DNA of 64,000 nt from RPQJ01 sp963731105 (lineage in GTDB: Bacteria > Pseudomonadota > Gammaproteobacteria > Steroidobacterales > Steroidobacteraceae): assembly GCA_963731105.1 (NCBI GenBank), contig CAVSUM010000011.1, forward strand, positions 248,001 through 312,000. Reading direction: 5' to 3'. Positions 27,104-36,134 of the stretch are shown in pieces. The stretch's first letter is position 1; every line of letters begins with the position of its first letter. The position numbers were made by a program, and so were the translations under genes. Under the pieces are notes generated by a model. The model did no database searches. It was given only the letters and a program-made list of their open reading frames with translations, and had not been told where the DNA came from.

Positions 27104-27939
27104 GGTTGCCCGTCCTGCTCGTTGCCGTGCTGGCGACGTCCGTCGCCGACGCCGCGCCACCCAGGCGCATCGTGAGCCTCGCGCCGAACCTGACGGAGAT
27201 CGCCTACGCCGCAGGCGCAGGCCCGGCGCTGGTCGGCACCGTGGCCTGGAGCGACTACCCGCCTGCGGCGCGCGACCTGCCGCAGGTCGGCGACGGCTGG
27301 CGCATCGACCTCGAGCGCGTGCTGGCGCTGCGTCCCGACGTGGTGCTCGCGTGGAATCCCGGCACGCCGCGCGCGACGATCGAGCGCCTGCGCACGCTGC
27401 ACCTCGAGGTGATCGAGGTGCCGACCTATCGCCTCGCCGACGTGCCGGCGGCGCTGCGTCTCGTGGGTGATCTCGCCGGCACGCGTGCGACCGCCGAGCC
27501 AGTGGCGCAGCGCTTCGAGGCTGAGGTGCAGCGCCTGCGCCGGCAACATGCGGGCGGCAAGGTGCTGCGGGTCATGGTGCAGATCGACGACCGGCCGCTG
27601 TTCACGGTGAACGGCCGGCACGTCATCAGCGAGATCGTCGAACTGTGCGGCGGGCGCAACGTGTTCGCGGAGCTCGCGCAGATCGCACCGCAGGTCGATG
27701 AAGAGGCCGTGCTGGCCCGCGACCCCGAGGTGATCCTTGGCGCCGACGGCAGCGTCGACGCGCTGCGGGCGCAATGGCAGCGCTGGCCGCGACTCACCGC
27801 CGTGCGCAAGGGCACGATCTACGCACTGCCGGCCGATGTCGTGGCGCGCGCGTCGCCGCGCCTGCCGCAAGGTGCCCAGGCCGTGTGTGCCGCGCTGGAC
27901 GACGCGCGGCAACGACTGCAGGAGGCGGAACTGCGATAG
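27100..27939 (+). CDS. btuF: BtuF-type cobalamin ABC-transporter substrate-binding protein
   Basis: A 279-residue periplasmic class III binding protein starting at GTG 27100, overlapping the ampE stop. The N-terminus (RLPVLLVAVLATSVADA) is a cleavable Sec signal. The fold markers are RIVSLAPNLTEIAYAAGAGP, GTVAWSDYPPAARDLPQVGD, the long helix preceded by RPDVVLAWNPGT, and a C-terminal VRKGTIYALPADVVARASPR. The SDYPP and helical-backbone pattern matches BtuF more than siderophore binders. A corrinoid adenosyltransferase and a B12-riboswitch-controlled btuB lie convergent immediately downstream, supporting vitamin B12. Confidence 0.88.
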   Translation: MRLPVLLVAVLATSVADAAPPRRIVSLAPNLTEIAYAAGAGPALVGTVAWSDYPPAARDLPQVGDGWRIDLERVLALRPDVVLAWNPGTPRATIERLRTLHLEVIEVPTYRLADVPAALRLVGDLAGTRATAEPVAQRFEAEVQRLRRQHAGGKVLRVMVQIDDRPLFTVNGRHVISEIVELCGGRNVFAELAQIAPQVDEEAVLARDPEVILGADGSVDALRAQWQRWPRLTAVRKGTIYALPADVVARASPRLPQGAQAVCAALDDARQRLQEAELR

Positions 27940-27954
27940 GGGGGCTGCGGGGGC

Positions 27955-28506
27955 TCAGCGCGGCCGGTGCCGCCAGAGCACCTCGCTGCCGTGCTCGTGG
28001 CGTGCCAGCACGCGCGCGATCACGAACAGCAGGTCGGACAGCCGGTTCAGGTACTGCGGCACCTCGGGTGCGACCTGCTCGACGCGGGCGAGTGCCCAGA
28101 CGCGCCGCTCGGCGCGCCGCGCAACCGTGCGCGCGAGGTGGCAGGCCGCGGCGGCGGGGCCGCCCCCCGGCAGGATGAAGTCCTTGAGCGGCGGCAGCCC
28201 GTCGTTGAAGCCGTCGAGCGCCCGCTCGAGCCGCTCGACGTCGCTCGCCGCGATGATGCGATAACCCGGCACGCACAGCTCGCCGCCGAGGTCGAACAGG
28301 TCGTGCTGGATCCCGGTGAGGCACTCGACCACCGGGTCGGGCAGGCCCGGCACTGCGAGCACCACGCCGAGCGCGCTGTTGGCCTCGTCCACGGTGCCGT
28401 AGGCCTCGACGCGCAGGTGCTCCTTCGGCACCCGCATGCCGTCGCCAAGGCCGGTGCTGCCGTCGTCGCCGGTGCGCGTGTAGATCCTGCTCAGTCGGTG
28501 ACCCAT
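27955..28506 (-). CDS. PduO-type corrinoid adenosyltransferase
   Basis: ATP:cob(I)alamin adenosyltransferase, which makes adenosylcobalamin from imported corrinoids. It is a 183-residue helical-bundle protein of the PduO (MMAB) family. The N-terminal ATP loop RIYTRTGDDGSTGLGDG, a VDEANSALGVV segment, FDLGGELCVPG and the ATP-grasping C-terminal RRAERRVWALA / YLNRLSDLLFVIARV are all present. The ATG at 28506 overlaps the end of btuB by 16 bases, so the two genes form one transcript under the btuB riboswitch, coupling corrinoid uptake and activation. Confidence 0.93.
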   Translation of the reverse strand: MGHRLSRIYTRTGDDGSTGLGDGMRVPKEHLRVEAYGTVDEANSALGVVLAVPGLPDPVVECLTGIQHDLFDLGGELCVPGYRIIAASDVERLERALDGFNDGLPPLKDFILPGGGPAAAACHLARTVARRAERRVWALARVEQVAPEVPQYLNRLSDLLFVIARVLARHEHGSEVLWRHRPR

Positions 28507-30401
28507 GGCTGCTCCTGGCCTGCGAGGCCGCTGCGAGAGTATGCAACGCGTGCGGCCGCAGCGTCGCGAGGCGCGGCCGCGACGGTTGCCGCCGGAGCGC
28601 GGCTGCCAGGGGCGTACTGCACCGACACGTACAGGCCGCGGTCCGGAGTGTTGAACGTGTGGGCCAGCTCGTACTGCTCGTCCAGCAGGTTCTCGACGCG
28701 TCCCACCACCGCCAGCGCCCGGCTCACCTGCCAGCGCGCGGTGAGGTTGGCGAGCACGTAGCTTTCGAGCGTCACCGGCTCGGGCACGCCGAAGTCCTTG
28801 CGCTCGCCGGCCGCCAGCACGTCGATCCCCAGCGCCACCGGCCCGAACGCGCGCTGCGCGGACACGGTCACGCTGTCCCGCGCACGGCGCAGCAACTGCT
28901 CGCCGGTCGCGACGTTGCGCGGGTCCTGGTGGATGGCCTCGACGCGCAGCTGCCACGGCGCAGCGTCGTACTCGTAGGTCGCTTCAAAGCCGTCGATGCG
29001 CGCCTCGTCCACGTTGCGGTTCTCGCCCGCGAACGGCTCGTAGGACAGGGTCACGAACTCGATGAGGTCATCGATGTCGTTGCGGAAGGCAGCGAACGAC
29101 ACGGTGTGCCGCTCGCCGATGCGCTGGCGCACGCCGGCCTCGAGGTTCTGCGACCGTTCCGGCTCGAGGTCGGGATTGCCGCCGAAGCCGTAGCGGTCGG
29201 TGGCGTCCGGCGCGCGGAAGCCGGTGCCGGCGAGGCCGTAGAGCAACGTGCCGCCGGCGAGCGTGTAGCCGTACTCGGCGTTCCAGGTCACGGCGTCGCC
29301 GGCGGTGTCGTGGTCGGTGTAGCCGAGCGCGAGCAGCGCGCGATGCGGACCGGAGGCGAACTGGTCCTGCACGAACAGGTTGAGTGCATCGGTGTCGGCG
29401 TCCATCCGTTCGCCGTATGAGTCGCTGCTCGCGTCCTCGCGGGCGAACATCGCGCCGGCGCCGAGCGTGTGCCGTGGCGTCGCGCGCCAGTCGACCTGCG
29501 CATCGACGCTGTGGCGCAGTGTGTGCAGGAAGTCCGTCGACTGGTTCTGCTCGAGGCGGTCGTCGAAGCGCGTGACGCCAACCTGCGCCTGCACCGCATC
29601 GCCCGCCGGCCACGACACGGCGAGCGTGGTCGCGTCGTTGTTGAAGTCCTGGTCCACCGGGGTCAGGAAGAAGTCCGAGTACTCGGCCGTGCCCGCCGCG
29701 CGCCAGTGCCGCAGCGCGACGTCGGCGCGGCCCAGCCGGGCCCGCAGCTGCGCCGAGCCGCTCAGGTTCTCGTAGCCGCGGTCGGTGTCGTCGACGGTGC
29801 GGGTCGGGAACCCTGCGCTGTCGAGCCACGCCACGCCGAGGTCGAATTCGAGGCGCTCCGTGCCGAAGCCACCGTTCAGGCTCGCCTGGCGAGTGTCGTA
29901 GTCGCCGTAGCCCACCTCGGTGGACCAGCCGTCGCGCGCGCCGCGCCGCGTGATCACGTTGATCACGCCGCCGATCGCGTCCGTGCCGTACAGCGCCGAG
30001 CGCGGGCCCTTCACGATCTCGATGCGCTCGATCAGCGACGGCGGGATGTTCTGCAGCGCCGCGAGGCCGATGGTGCCCGGGTTGATGCGCACGCCGTCCA
30101 CCAGCACCAGCGTGTGGTTGCTGTCCGCGCCGCGGATGAACACGGCCGTGGTCTGTCCCGGGCCGCCGTTGCGGCCGAGGTCGAGCCCGGCGTGGAAGCG
30201 CAGCAGTTCGCTGACGTCACCCGCCGCGCTGCGCTCGATGGCGTCGCGGTCGATGACGATCACCGGGGCGAGCACTTCCTCGAGCGGCGTGGCGATGCGC
30301 GTGGCCGTCACCACCAGGTGATCGGCGGCAGCGACCGCGTCGGCAGCGAAGGACGGACTGGCTGCGCCGACGCAGCAGGACAGGAACAGCAGACGACGCA
30401 T
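28491..30401 (-). CDS. btuB: TonB-dependent cobalamin receptor BtuB
   Basis: A 636-residue outer-membrane receptor. A signal peptide (residues 1-19) precedes the TonB box region (DHLVVTATRIATPLEEV). A plug domain follows with VFIRGADSNHTLVLVDGVRI and IEIVKGPRSALYGTDAIGGV, then a 22-strand barrel ending GLYVSVQYAP. A 37-residue Ala/Arg-rich tail follows the natural last strand and overlaps the adenosyltransferase start; it may reflect a small frame error or drift of the stop codon. A clear cobalamin riboswitch lies upstream, so expression should fall when B12 is plentiful. Substrate is inferred from the riboswitch and neighbours. Confidence 0.93.
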   Translation of the reverse strand: MRRLLFLSCCVGAASPSFAADAVAAADHLVVTATRIATPLEEVLAPVIVIDRDAIERSAAGDVSELLRFHAGLDLGRNGGPGQTTAVFIRGADSNHTLVLVDGVRINPGTIGLAALQNIPPSLIERIEIVKGPRSALYGTDAIGGVINVITRRGARDGWSTEVGYGDYDTRQASLNGGFGTERLEFDLGVAWLDSAGFPTRTVDDTDRGYENLSGSAQLRARLGRADVALRHWRAAGTAEYSDFFLTPVDQDFNNDATTLAVSWPAGDAVQAQVGVTRFDDRLEQNQSTDFLHTLRHSVDAQVDWRATPRHTLGAGAMFAREDASSDSYGERMDADTDALNLFVQDQFASGPHRALLALGYTDHDTAGDAVTWNAEYGYTLAGGTLLYGLAGTGFRAPDATDRYGFGGNPDLEPERSQNLEAGVRQRIGERHTVSFAAFRNDIDDLIEFVTLSYEPFAGENRNVDEARIDGFEATYEYDAAPWQLRVEAIHQDPRNVATGEQLLRRARDSVTVSAQRAFGPVALGIDVLAAGERKDFGVPEPVTLESYVLANLTARWQVSRALAVVGRVENLLDEQYELAHTFNTPDRGLYVSVQYAPGSRAPAATVAAAPRDAAAARVAYSRSGLAGQEQPWVTD

Positions 30402-30524
30402 CGATGACACACCCCGTGCTCGCCCGGTGGGCGGACTCAACTCCAGTCCAGTCGGGCAGGGGGCGGCGGGGAGGGCGCAGGCGCGCGGAACCCGGCCGCT
30501 CGCCCTCCGCGAGGCTGGTCTCGT

Positions 30525-30722
30525 GCGCCAGGCCGGTCTCCGGGCTCTCGAGTGGACCTCTTGGGTCCCGCCCGCATCCCCTTCCCGCGATCGCTTCGCA
30601 GTGGGTGCCGGGAGAATCCCGGCCGATGCAGGCTCGACTCGACTACCGTTGCGGGGGCAGCGCCGGCATGTGACCGGCTTCCCGTTCTCCCGCGCGAGCC
30701 GCGCGGGATCACCTGACGTTGC
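30525..30722 (-). promoter_or_regulatory. cobalamin (B12) riboswitch upstream of btuB
   Basis: Reading the minus strand from 30722: a GGTGATCC-type 5' element; then GGGAAGCCGGTCACATGCC and GCTGCCCCCGCAACGGTAGT (the conserved core GCCCCCGCAACTGT-like box); then CACTGCGAAG, GGGAAGGGG; and finally GAGAGCCCGGAGACCGGCC at about 30531-30548. These are the successive conserved blocks of the AdoCbl riboswitch in correct order. It lies about 125 bases upstream of the btuB ATG and should repress btuB and the adenosyltransferase in the presence of B12. It occupies most of the 423-base btuB/phosphatase gap. Confidence 0.95.
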
Positions 30723-30824
30723 GCGCAAGGTAGGCAACGCGCGCAGGTGTGTCAAGGTCGACGCCGGTGCAGACTATGCTCCGCTATCCGCCTAGCCCCG
30801 CTATCCGCTATCCGCCGTCCTGCC

Positions 30825-31592
30825 ATGCACTCTCCCCACCTCGACACCGCCCTCGAAGCCGCCCGCGCCGCGGCCGACGTCGTGCGCCGCTACTACCAGT
30901 CGAACCTCGCCGTGACGATCAAGGCGGACAAGACGCCGGTCACCGAGGCCGACGTCGAGACCGAGAAGGTGATCCGCACGATCATCACCGCGCGTTTCCC
31001 GGACCATGGCTTTTTCGGCGAGGAGACCGGCTCGCACGCGCTCGACGCAGAGTACCTGTGGCTGGTCGACCCGATCGACGGCACCAAGTCGTTCGTGCGC
31101 GAGTACCCGATGTTCTCGACGCAGATCGCGTTGATGCACCGCGGCCGGCTGGTGGCCGGCGTCTCGTCCGCGCCGGCGTACGGCGAGCTGGCCTACGCCG
31201 AGAGTGGCTCGGGCGCGTGGCTCGGTGTCGACCGCATCAGGGTCAGCGAGGTGGCGACGATCGAGGCTGCGACGCTGTCCACCGGCAACCTCAAGACGCT
31301 CGCGACCGGGCCGCGCTGGACGGCGTTCGGCCGGCTGGTGGGACGCCTGAACCGCATCCGTGGCTACGGCGATTTCCTGCATTACCACCTGCTCGCCGCC
31401 GGCAAGATCGACGCGGTGGTCGAGTCGGACGTCAACATCCTCGACATTGCCGCGTGCGCGGTGATCGTGGAGGCGGCGGGCGGCCGCTGCACCGACCTCG
31501 AGGGCCAGCCGCTGACGCTCGCGAGCACGTCGGTGCTCGCGACCAACGGCCGGCTGCACGAGCCCGTGCTGGAGGCGATTCGCGGCGGTTGA
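30825..31592 (+). CDS. inositol-monophosphatase-family phosphatase (CysQ/HisN-like)
   Basis: A 255-residue lithium-sensitive-type magnesium phosphatase. Metal-site motifs are FFGEETG (Glu), WLVDPIDGTKSFVREYP (the diagnostic DPIDGT) and the late NILDIAACAVIVEAAGG. A PVTEADVETEKVI segment completes the active site. The IMPase family includes inositol-1-phosphatase, CysQ and the HisN-type histidinol-phosphate phosphatase. The FVREYPMFSTQIALMHRG loop most resembles the HisN/IMPase-like group, but the substrate cannot be fixed from sequence. It is monocistronic, with a short CGCTATCCGC repeat just upstream of the ATG, and is convergent with the ABC ATPase. Confidence 0.82.
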   Translation: MHSPHLDTALEAARAAADVVRRYYQSNLAVTIKADKTPVTEADVETEKVIRTIITARFPDHGFFGEETGSHALDAEYLWLVDPIDGTKSFVREYPMFSTQIALMHRGRLVAGVSSAPAYGELAYAESGSGAWLGVDRIRVSEVATIEAATLSTGNLKTLATGPRWTAFGRLVGRLNRIRGYGDFLHYHLLAAGKIDAVVESDVNILDIAACAVIVEAAGGRCTDLEGQPLTLASTSVLATNGRLHEPVLEAIRGG

Positions 31593-31593
31593 A

Positions 31594-32377
31594 TCAGGCG
31601 GGCACGAAGGTGCGGCCGCCGTCCCAGGCGAGTTCCCGCACCGCGATGCCGTACAGCTCGCCGATGGCGGACTCGTGCAGCACGTCGTCAACGGCGCCGT
31701 AGCGCCAGCGGCCGTCGCCGAACAGCAGCAGCGCGCAATCGGCGTAGCGGGCGGCGAGCCCCGGGTCGTGCAGGCTCAGCACCACGCTGCGGCCGGCGTC
31801 GGCCAGCGCGCGGCAGTGGTGCAGCACCTCGAGCTGGTGCTGCGGATCGAGCTGCTGGATCGGCTCGTCGAGCAGGAATACCTGCGGTTCCTGCGCCAGT
31901 ACGGCCGCGATGGCGAGCCGGCGGCGTTCGCCGCCCGACAGCGTCGTCACGTCGCGCGCCTCGAGCCCCGCGAGGTCCACTGCGGCAAGGCAGTCACGCG
32001 CCACGGCGCGGTCCGCGTCGCTTTCCCACTGCCAGAAGCCGAGGTGCGGGTGGCGTCCGACCAGCGCCGAATCCAGCGCCGTGCCCGGGAACGGGTCTTC
32101 GATCGCCTGGGTGAGCAGTGCCAACCGGCGGGCGCGTTCGCGACGCGGCCATGCCGCGAGCGGTTGCGGGCCGAGCAGGACTTCGCCGGCGGCGGGCGCT
32201 GGTGATCCCTGCCAGCACGTGCAGCAGCGAACTCTTGCCGGCGCCGTTGCGGCCGAGCACCGCCACCACCAGGCCGGCGGGAAACAGCGCGTCGAGGCCG
32301 CACACCAGCTCGCGGCCCGGCACCTGCACGGCCAGCCCTCGGCACGCCAGTACCGGCGGCGCGGCGTCGCGCGTCAC
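31594..32377 (-). CDS. BtuD/FecE-type ABC transporter ATPase (frame break near 32205)
   Basis: ATP-binding subunit of a class II importer. The 5' part (ACRGLAVQVPGRELVCGL, Walker A VAVLGRNGAGKSSLLHVLAG) and the 3' part (signature LSGGERRRLAIAAVLAQ, Walker B VFLLDEPIQQLDPQHQ, His switch VVLSLHDPGLAARYAD) lie in different frames that meet near 32205, around PAAGEVLLGPQPLAAW. The span is 784 bases, one over a multiple of three, giving about 260 residues when one base is removed, normal for BtuD/FecE. The GTG at 32377 would overlap a TGA of the upstream gene. It probably powers the BtuC-type permease at 38763-39743, given the other B12 genes; a siderophore importer is possible. Confidence 0.78.
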
Positions 32378-33160
32378 TGGCGCCCAGCCGATTTCGCGCG
32401 CGGTGCGCGGGCCGATCAGCATCGGTGCGAGGTCGTCGGGAATCACCGCGTCGCGCGCGTTGGTGGCCACGCGGCCGGCCATGATCTCGCCGAACTGCTG
32501 CGGATAGCGCGGTGACTGCCCGGGATCGCCGAGCCCGTCGGGCTCGAGCGGCTGGCCGGTCGCGCGGTCGTACTTGTCGGTGGCGCCGAGCGTGTGCAGC
32601 AACTCGTGCGCCACCACCAGCTGGTTGCTGCCCTGCGCGCCGGTGTCGGCGTACAGGTGAGTGATTGCGACCAGTCCCTTGCTCAGGCCGAGCGAGTCCG
32701 GCACGGCAGCGCGGCCGTCCGCCGGGTGATACAGCGCGAACACCTGCACGTCCGGCGTCGGCTGGGGATCGTCTGCAGCGACGCGCGACGCCCACCAGCG
32801 CAGGCGCAGGCTCCAGCCCGCGATGCCGAGCACGCCGGCACCGGCCGCGGGTTGCGGCGGCAGCGTCCGCGCCGCATGCGATACCCGCACCCGGACCGGC
32901 TCGCCGAGCGGCAGGCCGTGCCGGTCGGCCTCGTCGGCGAAGAACGACTCGAGCGCGCCGAAGTCGTCGTCATCGAGCGCCGCGACGTAGCTGCGGGTGG
33001 CGGCGTCGGCCCCGGCCGCGATCGGGTACACGGTCACCCGCAGCGGTGCGTCCCAGTCGGTGCTGCGGCGCCGATCGAGCCAGGCGCCGAGCGCGACGAA
33101 CGCCAGGATCGCGAGCAGGATCGCGATGCGCAGCGTGCCGAAGAACGTGCGCCCGGCCAC
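32374..33160 (-). CDS. membrane-anchored metallopeptidase-like protein (probable frame break near its 3' end)
   Basis: An N-terminal membrane anchor (LRIAILLAILAFVALGAWL) precedes a periplasmic domain of about 230 residues. It contains VVAHELLHTLGATDKYD, a clear HExxH zinc motif in a HExxHxxG-like setting, followed by QFGEIMAGRVA and ending REIGWAPV. I infer a zinc metallopeptidase or a derivative; the family is not recognised. As sequenced the frame runs straight into the downstream ABC ATPase with no stop. One frame over, a TGA at 32374-32376 would overlap the ATPase GTG as GTGA, and the gene length is then one base over a multiple of three, so a single inserted base is the simpler reading than a true fusion. 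GTG 33160 start lies just after pdxH. Confidence 0.6.
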
Positions 33161-33164
33161 GCGT

Positions 33165-33806
33165 TCACGGGAACAGCCGGGTGGCCTGCCACGGCCCCGG
33201 CGCGAAACCGTCGGCCTGCGGCTCGAGCGTGCGCGTCCAGCGCGCGCGGTCGTGCACACGGAACGGCCCCTCGATCCACAGTTCGACGTTCTCCGGCCAC
33301 AGCCGGTACCCGCCCCAGTGCGGCGGGCGCGGCACGTGGGTGCCGAAGCGGGCCGCCTCGACCGCGACGCGCTTCAGCAGCGTCTTGCGCGAATCGAGCG
33401 GCTGGCTCTGCAGGCTGGCCCACGCGCCGATGCGGCTGTCGAGCGCGCGGCTGGCGAAATACGCATCGCCCTCGGTCCCGGGCGACCGCACGATCGGGCC
33501 TTCGAGCCGCACCTGGCGCCCGAACGCGTCCCAGTGGAACACGGCGGCCGCGCGCGGGTTGGCCGCCAGCTCGTTGCCCTTGTGGCTCTGGTAGTTGGTG
33601 AAGAACACGACGTAGCCGGGGTCCGCCACCAGCAGCTTGCACAACACCACGCGCACCGAGGGCCGGCCGTCAGGCGTGGCGGTGGCGAGGGCCATCGAGT
33701 CCGGGTTGGGCTGGGCCTTGGCGTGGCGCGCGCCGTCGAACCATTGCTGGAACAGCGGCATCGGGTCGGCGGGCAGGGACGAGGGCAGGAAGCCTTTGCT
33801 GAGCAT
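33165..33806 (-). CDS. pdxH: pyridoxamine 5'-phosphate oxidase
   Basis: PdxH is an FMN enzyme that oxidises pyridoxamine/pyridoxine 5'-phosphate to PLP. It has 213 residues from ATG 33806. Motifs: PDSMALATATPDGRPSVRVV, VVFFTNYQSHKGNELAANP (FMN site), AAVFHWDAFGRQVRLEGPIV, SRIGAWASLQSQPL and the C-terminal HWGGYRLWPENVELWIEGP with the final RLFP. The open frame upstream of 33806 is antisense to tyrA and is not part of the gene. It is divergent from tyrA with a 60-base gap and is followed four bases later by the metallopeptidase-like gene. Confidence 0.95.
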   Translation of the reverse strand: MLSKGFLPSSLPADPMPLFQQWFDGARHAKAQPNPDSMALATATPDGRPSVRVVLCKLLVADPGYVVFFTNYQSHKGNELAANPRAAAVFHWDAFGRQVRLEGPIVRSPGTEGDAYFASRALDSRIGAWASLQSQPLDSRKTLLKRVAVEAARFGTHVPRPPHWGGYRLWPENVELWIEGPFRVHDRARWTRTLEPQADGFAPGPWQATRLFP

Positions 33807-33866
33807 CGCAGTGCACGACGGCGGGGAAGGTGCGACGATTATGCCCGAGCCCGACTGGGATCCTGC

Positions 33867-34979
33867 ATGACTCCGCTCGACGAACTGCGCGCCCGCCTCG
33901 ACGTCCTCGACCGCCAGCTGCTCGAACTCGTCGCCGAGCGGCAGCGCATCAGCACCGAGATCGCCGCCGTCAAGCGCTCGACCGGGCAGTCGACGCGCGA
34001 CTTCCGCCGCGAGCGCGAGGTGCTGCTCAAGGCACGGCGCGACGCCGAGGCGTGCGGCGTGTCGCCCGCGCTGGCCGAGTCGCTGCTGCAGTCGCTGATC
34101 CGGGGCTCGCTCACCACGCAGGAACGCTCGCGCGTGGCGGCGCAGGGCCGCGGCTCCGGTCGCAGCGCGCTGGTGATCGGCGGGCGCGGCAAGATGGGCC
34201 GCTGGATGGCGGATTTCCTCGCCTCGCAGGGCTTCCGCATCGTGATCGCCGATCCGGCGGGCGAGGTGCCGGGCTACGAGTGGCGCGCCGACTGGCACGA
34301 CGACCCGCTCGACGAGGATCTGGTCGTGGTCGCCGCGCCGCTCAAGGTCTCGGGGCAGGTGCTCGAGGAGCTGGCGGCGCGTCGCCCCCGTGGCGTGGTG
34401 TTCGACATCGGCTCGCTCAAGTCGCCGTTGCGCGCCGGATTGGCGGCGCTGCGCGACGCCGGCGTGCACGTCACCTCGGTGCACCCGATGTTCGGGCCCG
34501 ACACCGAGCTGCTGTCCGGGCGGCACGTGATCTTCATCGACCTCGGCGACGAGACCGCGCTCGAGGAGGCGCGCAGCCTGTTCGGCTCGACCATGGCCGA
34601 GCGGGTGGTGATGGGCCTCGACGAGCACGACCGACTGATCGCGTTCGTGCTCGGGCTGTCGCACGCGCTCAACATCGCGTTCTTCACCGCACTCGCCGAG
34701 AGCGGCGAGGCGGCGCCTCGGCTGGCGCGCATGTCGAGCACCACGTTCGACGCCCAGCTCGATGTCGCCACGCGGGTGGCCGGGGAGAGCCCTGAGCTGT
34801 ACTACGAGATCCAGAGCCTGAACGACTTCGGCGAGGATTCGCTGCAGGCCCTGAGCACTGCGGTGGAGCGGCTGCACCGGGCAGTGCGCGAGCACGATCC
34901 GCAGGCGTTCCGCGAGATGATGCAGCGCGGGCGCGAATACCTGCTGGTGCGTCAGGCGGCTCGCGAGCCGCCGGCCTGA
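33867..34979 (+). CDS. tyrA: bifunctional chorismate mutase / prephenate dehydrogenase TyrA
   Basis: A 370-residue fused enzyme of tyrosine synthesis. Residues 1-90 are an AroQ-type chorismate mutase (LDELRARLDVLDRQLLELVA, Arg and Lys active-site residues in RQRISTEIAAVK). Residues about 98-370 are an NAD-dependent prephenate dehydrogenase with the Rossmann loop VIGGRGKMGRWMADF, VHPMFGPDTELLSG and LGLSHALNIAFF. Length and order match the enterobacterial T-protein, a fusion typical of gammaproteobacteria. ATG 33867 gives the correct mutase start. It is monocistronic, facing away from pdxH. Confidence 0.95.
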   Translation: MTPLDELRARLDVLDRQLLELVAERQRISTEIAAVKRSTGQSTRDFRREREVLLKARRDAEACGVSPALAESLLQSLIRGSLTTQERSRVAAQGRGSGRSALVIGGRGKMGRWMADFLASQGFRIVIADPAGEVPGYEWRADWHDDPLDEDLVVVAAPLKVSGQVLEELAARRPRGVVFDIGSLKSPLRAGLAALRDAGVHVTSVHPMFGPDTELLSGRHVIFIDLGDETALEEARSLFGSTMAERVVMGLDEHDRLIAFVLGLSHALNIAFFTALAESGEAAPRLARMSSTTFDAQLDVATRVAGESPELYYEIQSLNDFGEDSLQALSTAVERLHRAVREHDPQAFREMMQRGREYLLVRQAAREPPA

Positions 34980-35071
34980 GCTCGGCGATCGCCTGCGCAG
35001 CGCCACGCAGAGCCGATAAAGCTGAATAAAAACAAATGGTTGTGGTGATCCTGCCCAACCCCGGGGTAATT

Positions 35072-35097
35072 CAATACAATGAGAATCATTCGTATTG
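35072..35097 (+). promoter_or_regulatory. Fur-box-like operator upstream of the ferric ABC transporter
   Basis: The stretch contains AATGAGAATCATT at 35078-35090, a perfect 5-3-5 inverted repeat. It is flanked by CAATAC and GTATTG, which are complementary to each other. The 19-mer at 35075-35093 matches 13 of 19 positions of the classical Fur consensus. It lies 20-45 bases upstream of the fbpA ATG, in a locally AT-rich region, so iron-dependent repression by Fur is very likely. Confidence 0.85.
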
Positions 35098-35118
35098 ACG
35101 CACGGTGGACGGTTGACC

Positions 35119-36131
35119 ATGATCCCGAACGTATTCCACGGCGCACTCGCCGCCATCGCACTGGCAGCCGGCCTGCTCCCATGGGCCACCCAGGCCGAAA
35201 CACTCGTCGTCTACTCGGCGCGCAACGAACAGCTGATCAAGCCGGTGTTCGACGCTTACACCCGTGCCACCGGCACCGAGGTGAAGTTCGCCACCGGTGA
35301 CGCTGCGGTGCTGATCGAGCGACTCGCGGCGGAGGGTCGCAACAGTCCGGCCGACCTGCTGATGACGGTGGACGCCGGCGAGCTGTGGAACGCTGCCGAG
35401 CGCGGACTGCTGCGCCCGATCGATTCGCAGGTGCTGGCACGCAACATCCCGGCCCACCTGCGCGACCCCGGGATCGACGCTGGTTCGGCCTGTCGCTGCG
35501 TGCCCGGACCATCTTCTTCAACCCGCAGCGCGTCGATCCGACGCAGTTGAGCACCTACGAGGCGCTCGCCGGGCCTGCGTGGCGGGGCCGGCTGTGCCTG
35601 CGCACCTCGAAGAAGGTCTACAACCAGTCGCTGGTGGCGATGATGCTCGCCGAGCACGGCGAGCCGAAGACGGAGCAGATCGTGCGCGGCTGGGTGGCGA
35701 ACCTCGCGACGGATCCGTTCGCCAACGACACGGCGCTGCTCGAGGCGATCGCCGCCGGGCAGTGCGACGTCGGCATCGTCAACACGTACTACTTCGGCCG
35801 CATCGTCAGGGACAAGCCGGATTTCCCGGTCCGGCCGTTCTGGGCCAACCAGGGCGCGGGCGGCACGCACGTCAACATCTCGGGGGCCGGCGTGACGCGG
35901 CACTCGCGCAACGCCGCGGCGGCCACGCGCTTCCTCGAGTGGCTGTCGTCGGGCGAGGCACAGGCGCACTTCGCGGCCGTGAACATGGAGTATCCGGTGA
36001 ACCCGGCGGCGGCCGTCGACCCGCTGGTGGCGAGCTGGGGCAAGTTCGAGCGCAGCCCGCTCAACGTTGCCGAGGCCGGCCGCCTGCAACCCGCGGCCGT
36101 GCGACTGATGGATCGCGCCGGCTACCGCTGA
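35119..36131 (+). CDS. fbpA: ferric iron ABC-transporter substrate-binding protein FbpA-like (frame break near 35478)
   Basis: A periplasmic Fe(III)-binding protein. A Sec signal (FHGALAAIALAAGLLPWATQA) precedes ETLVVYSARNEQLIKPVFDA, the standard start of FbpA/FutA proteins. The frame breaks after PAHLRDPG; one frame over it continues WFGLSLRARTIFFNP, then VYNQSLVAMMLAEHGE, IVNTYYFGRIVRD (paired tyrosine iron ligands), and ends RLMDRAGYR. The total of 1013 bases is one short of a multiple of three, so a single missing base would restore a normal 337-residue protein. It sits directly behind a Fur-box-like site and heads an fbpABC operon. Confidence 0.87.
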
Positions 36132-36134
36132 CGC

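Noticed and set aside
28382..28490. Extension of the adenosyltransferase gene upstream through the open frame to 28956
   Set aside because: Residues before 28506 are antisense-free shadow of btuB in another frame; family homology begins at MGHRLSRIYTRTGD.
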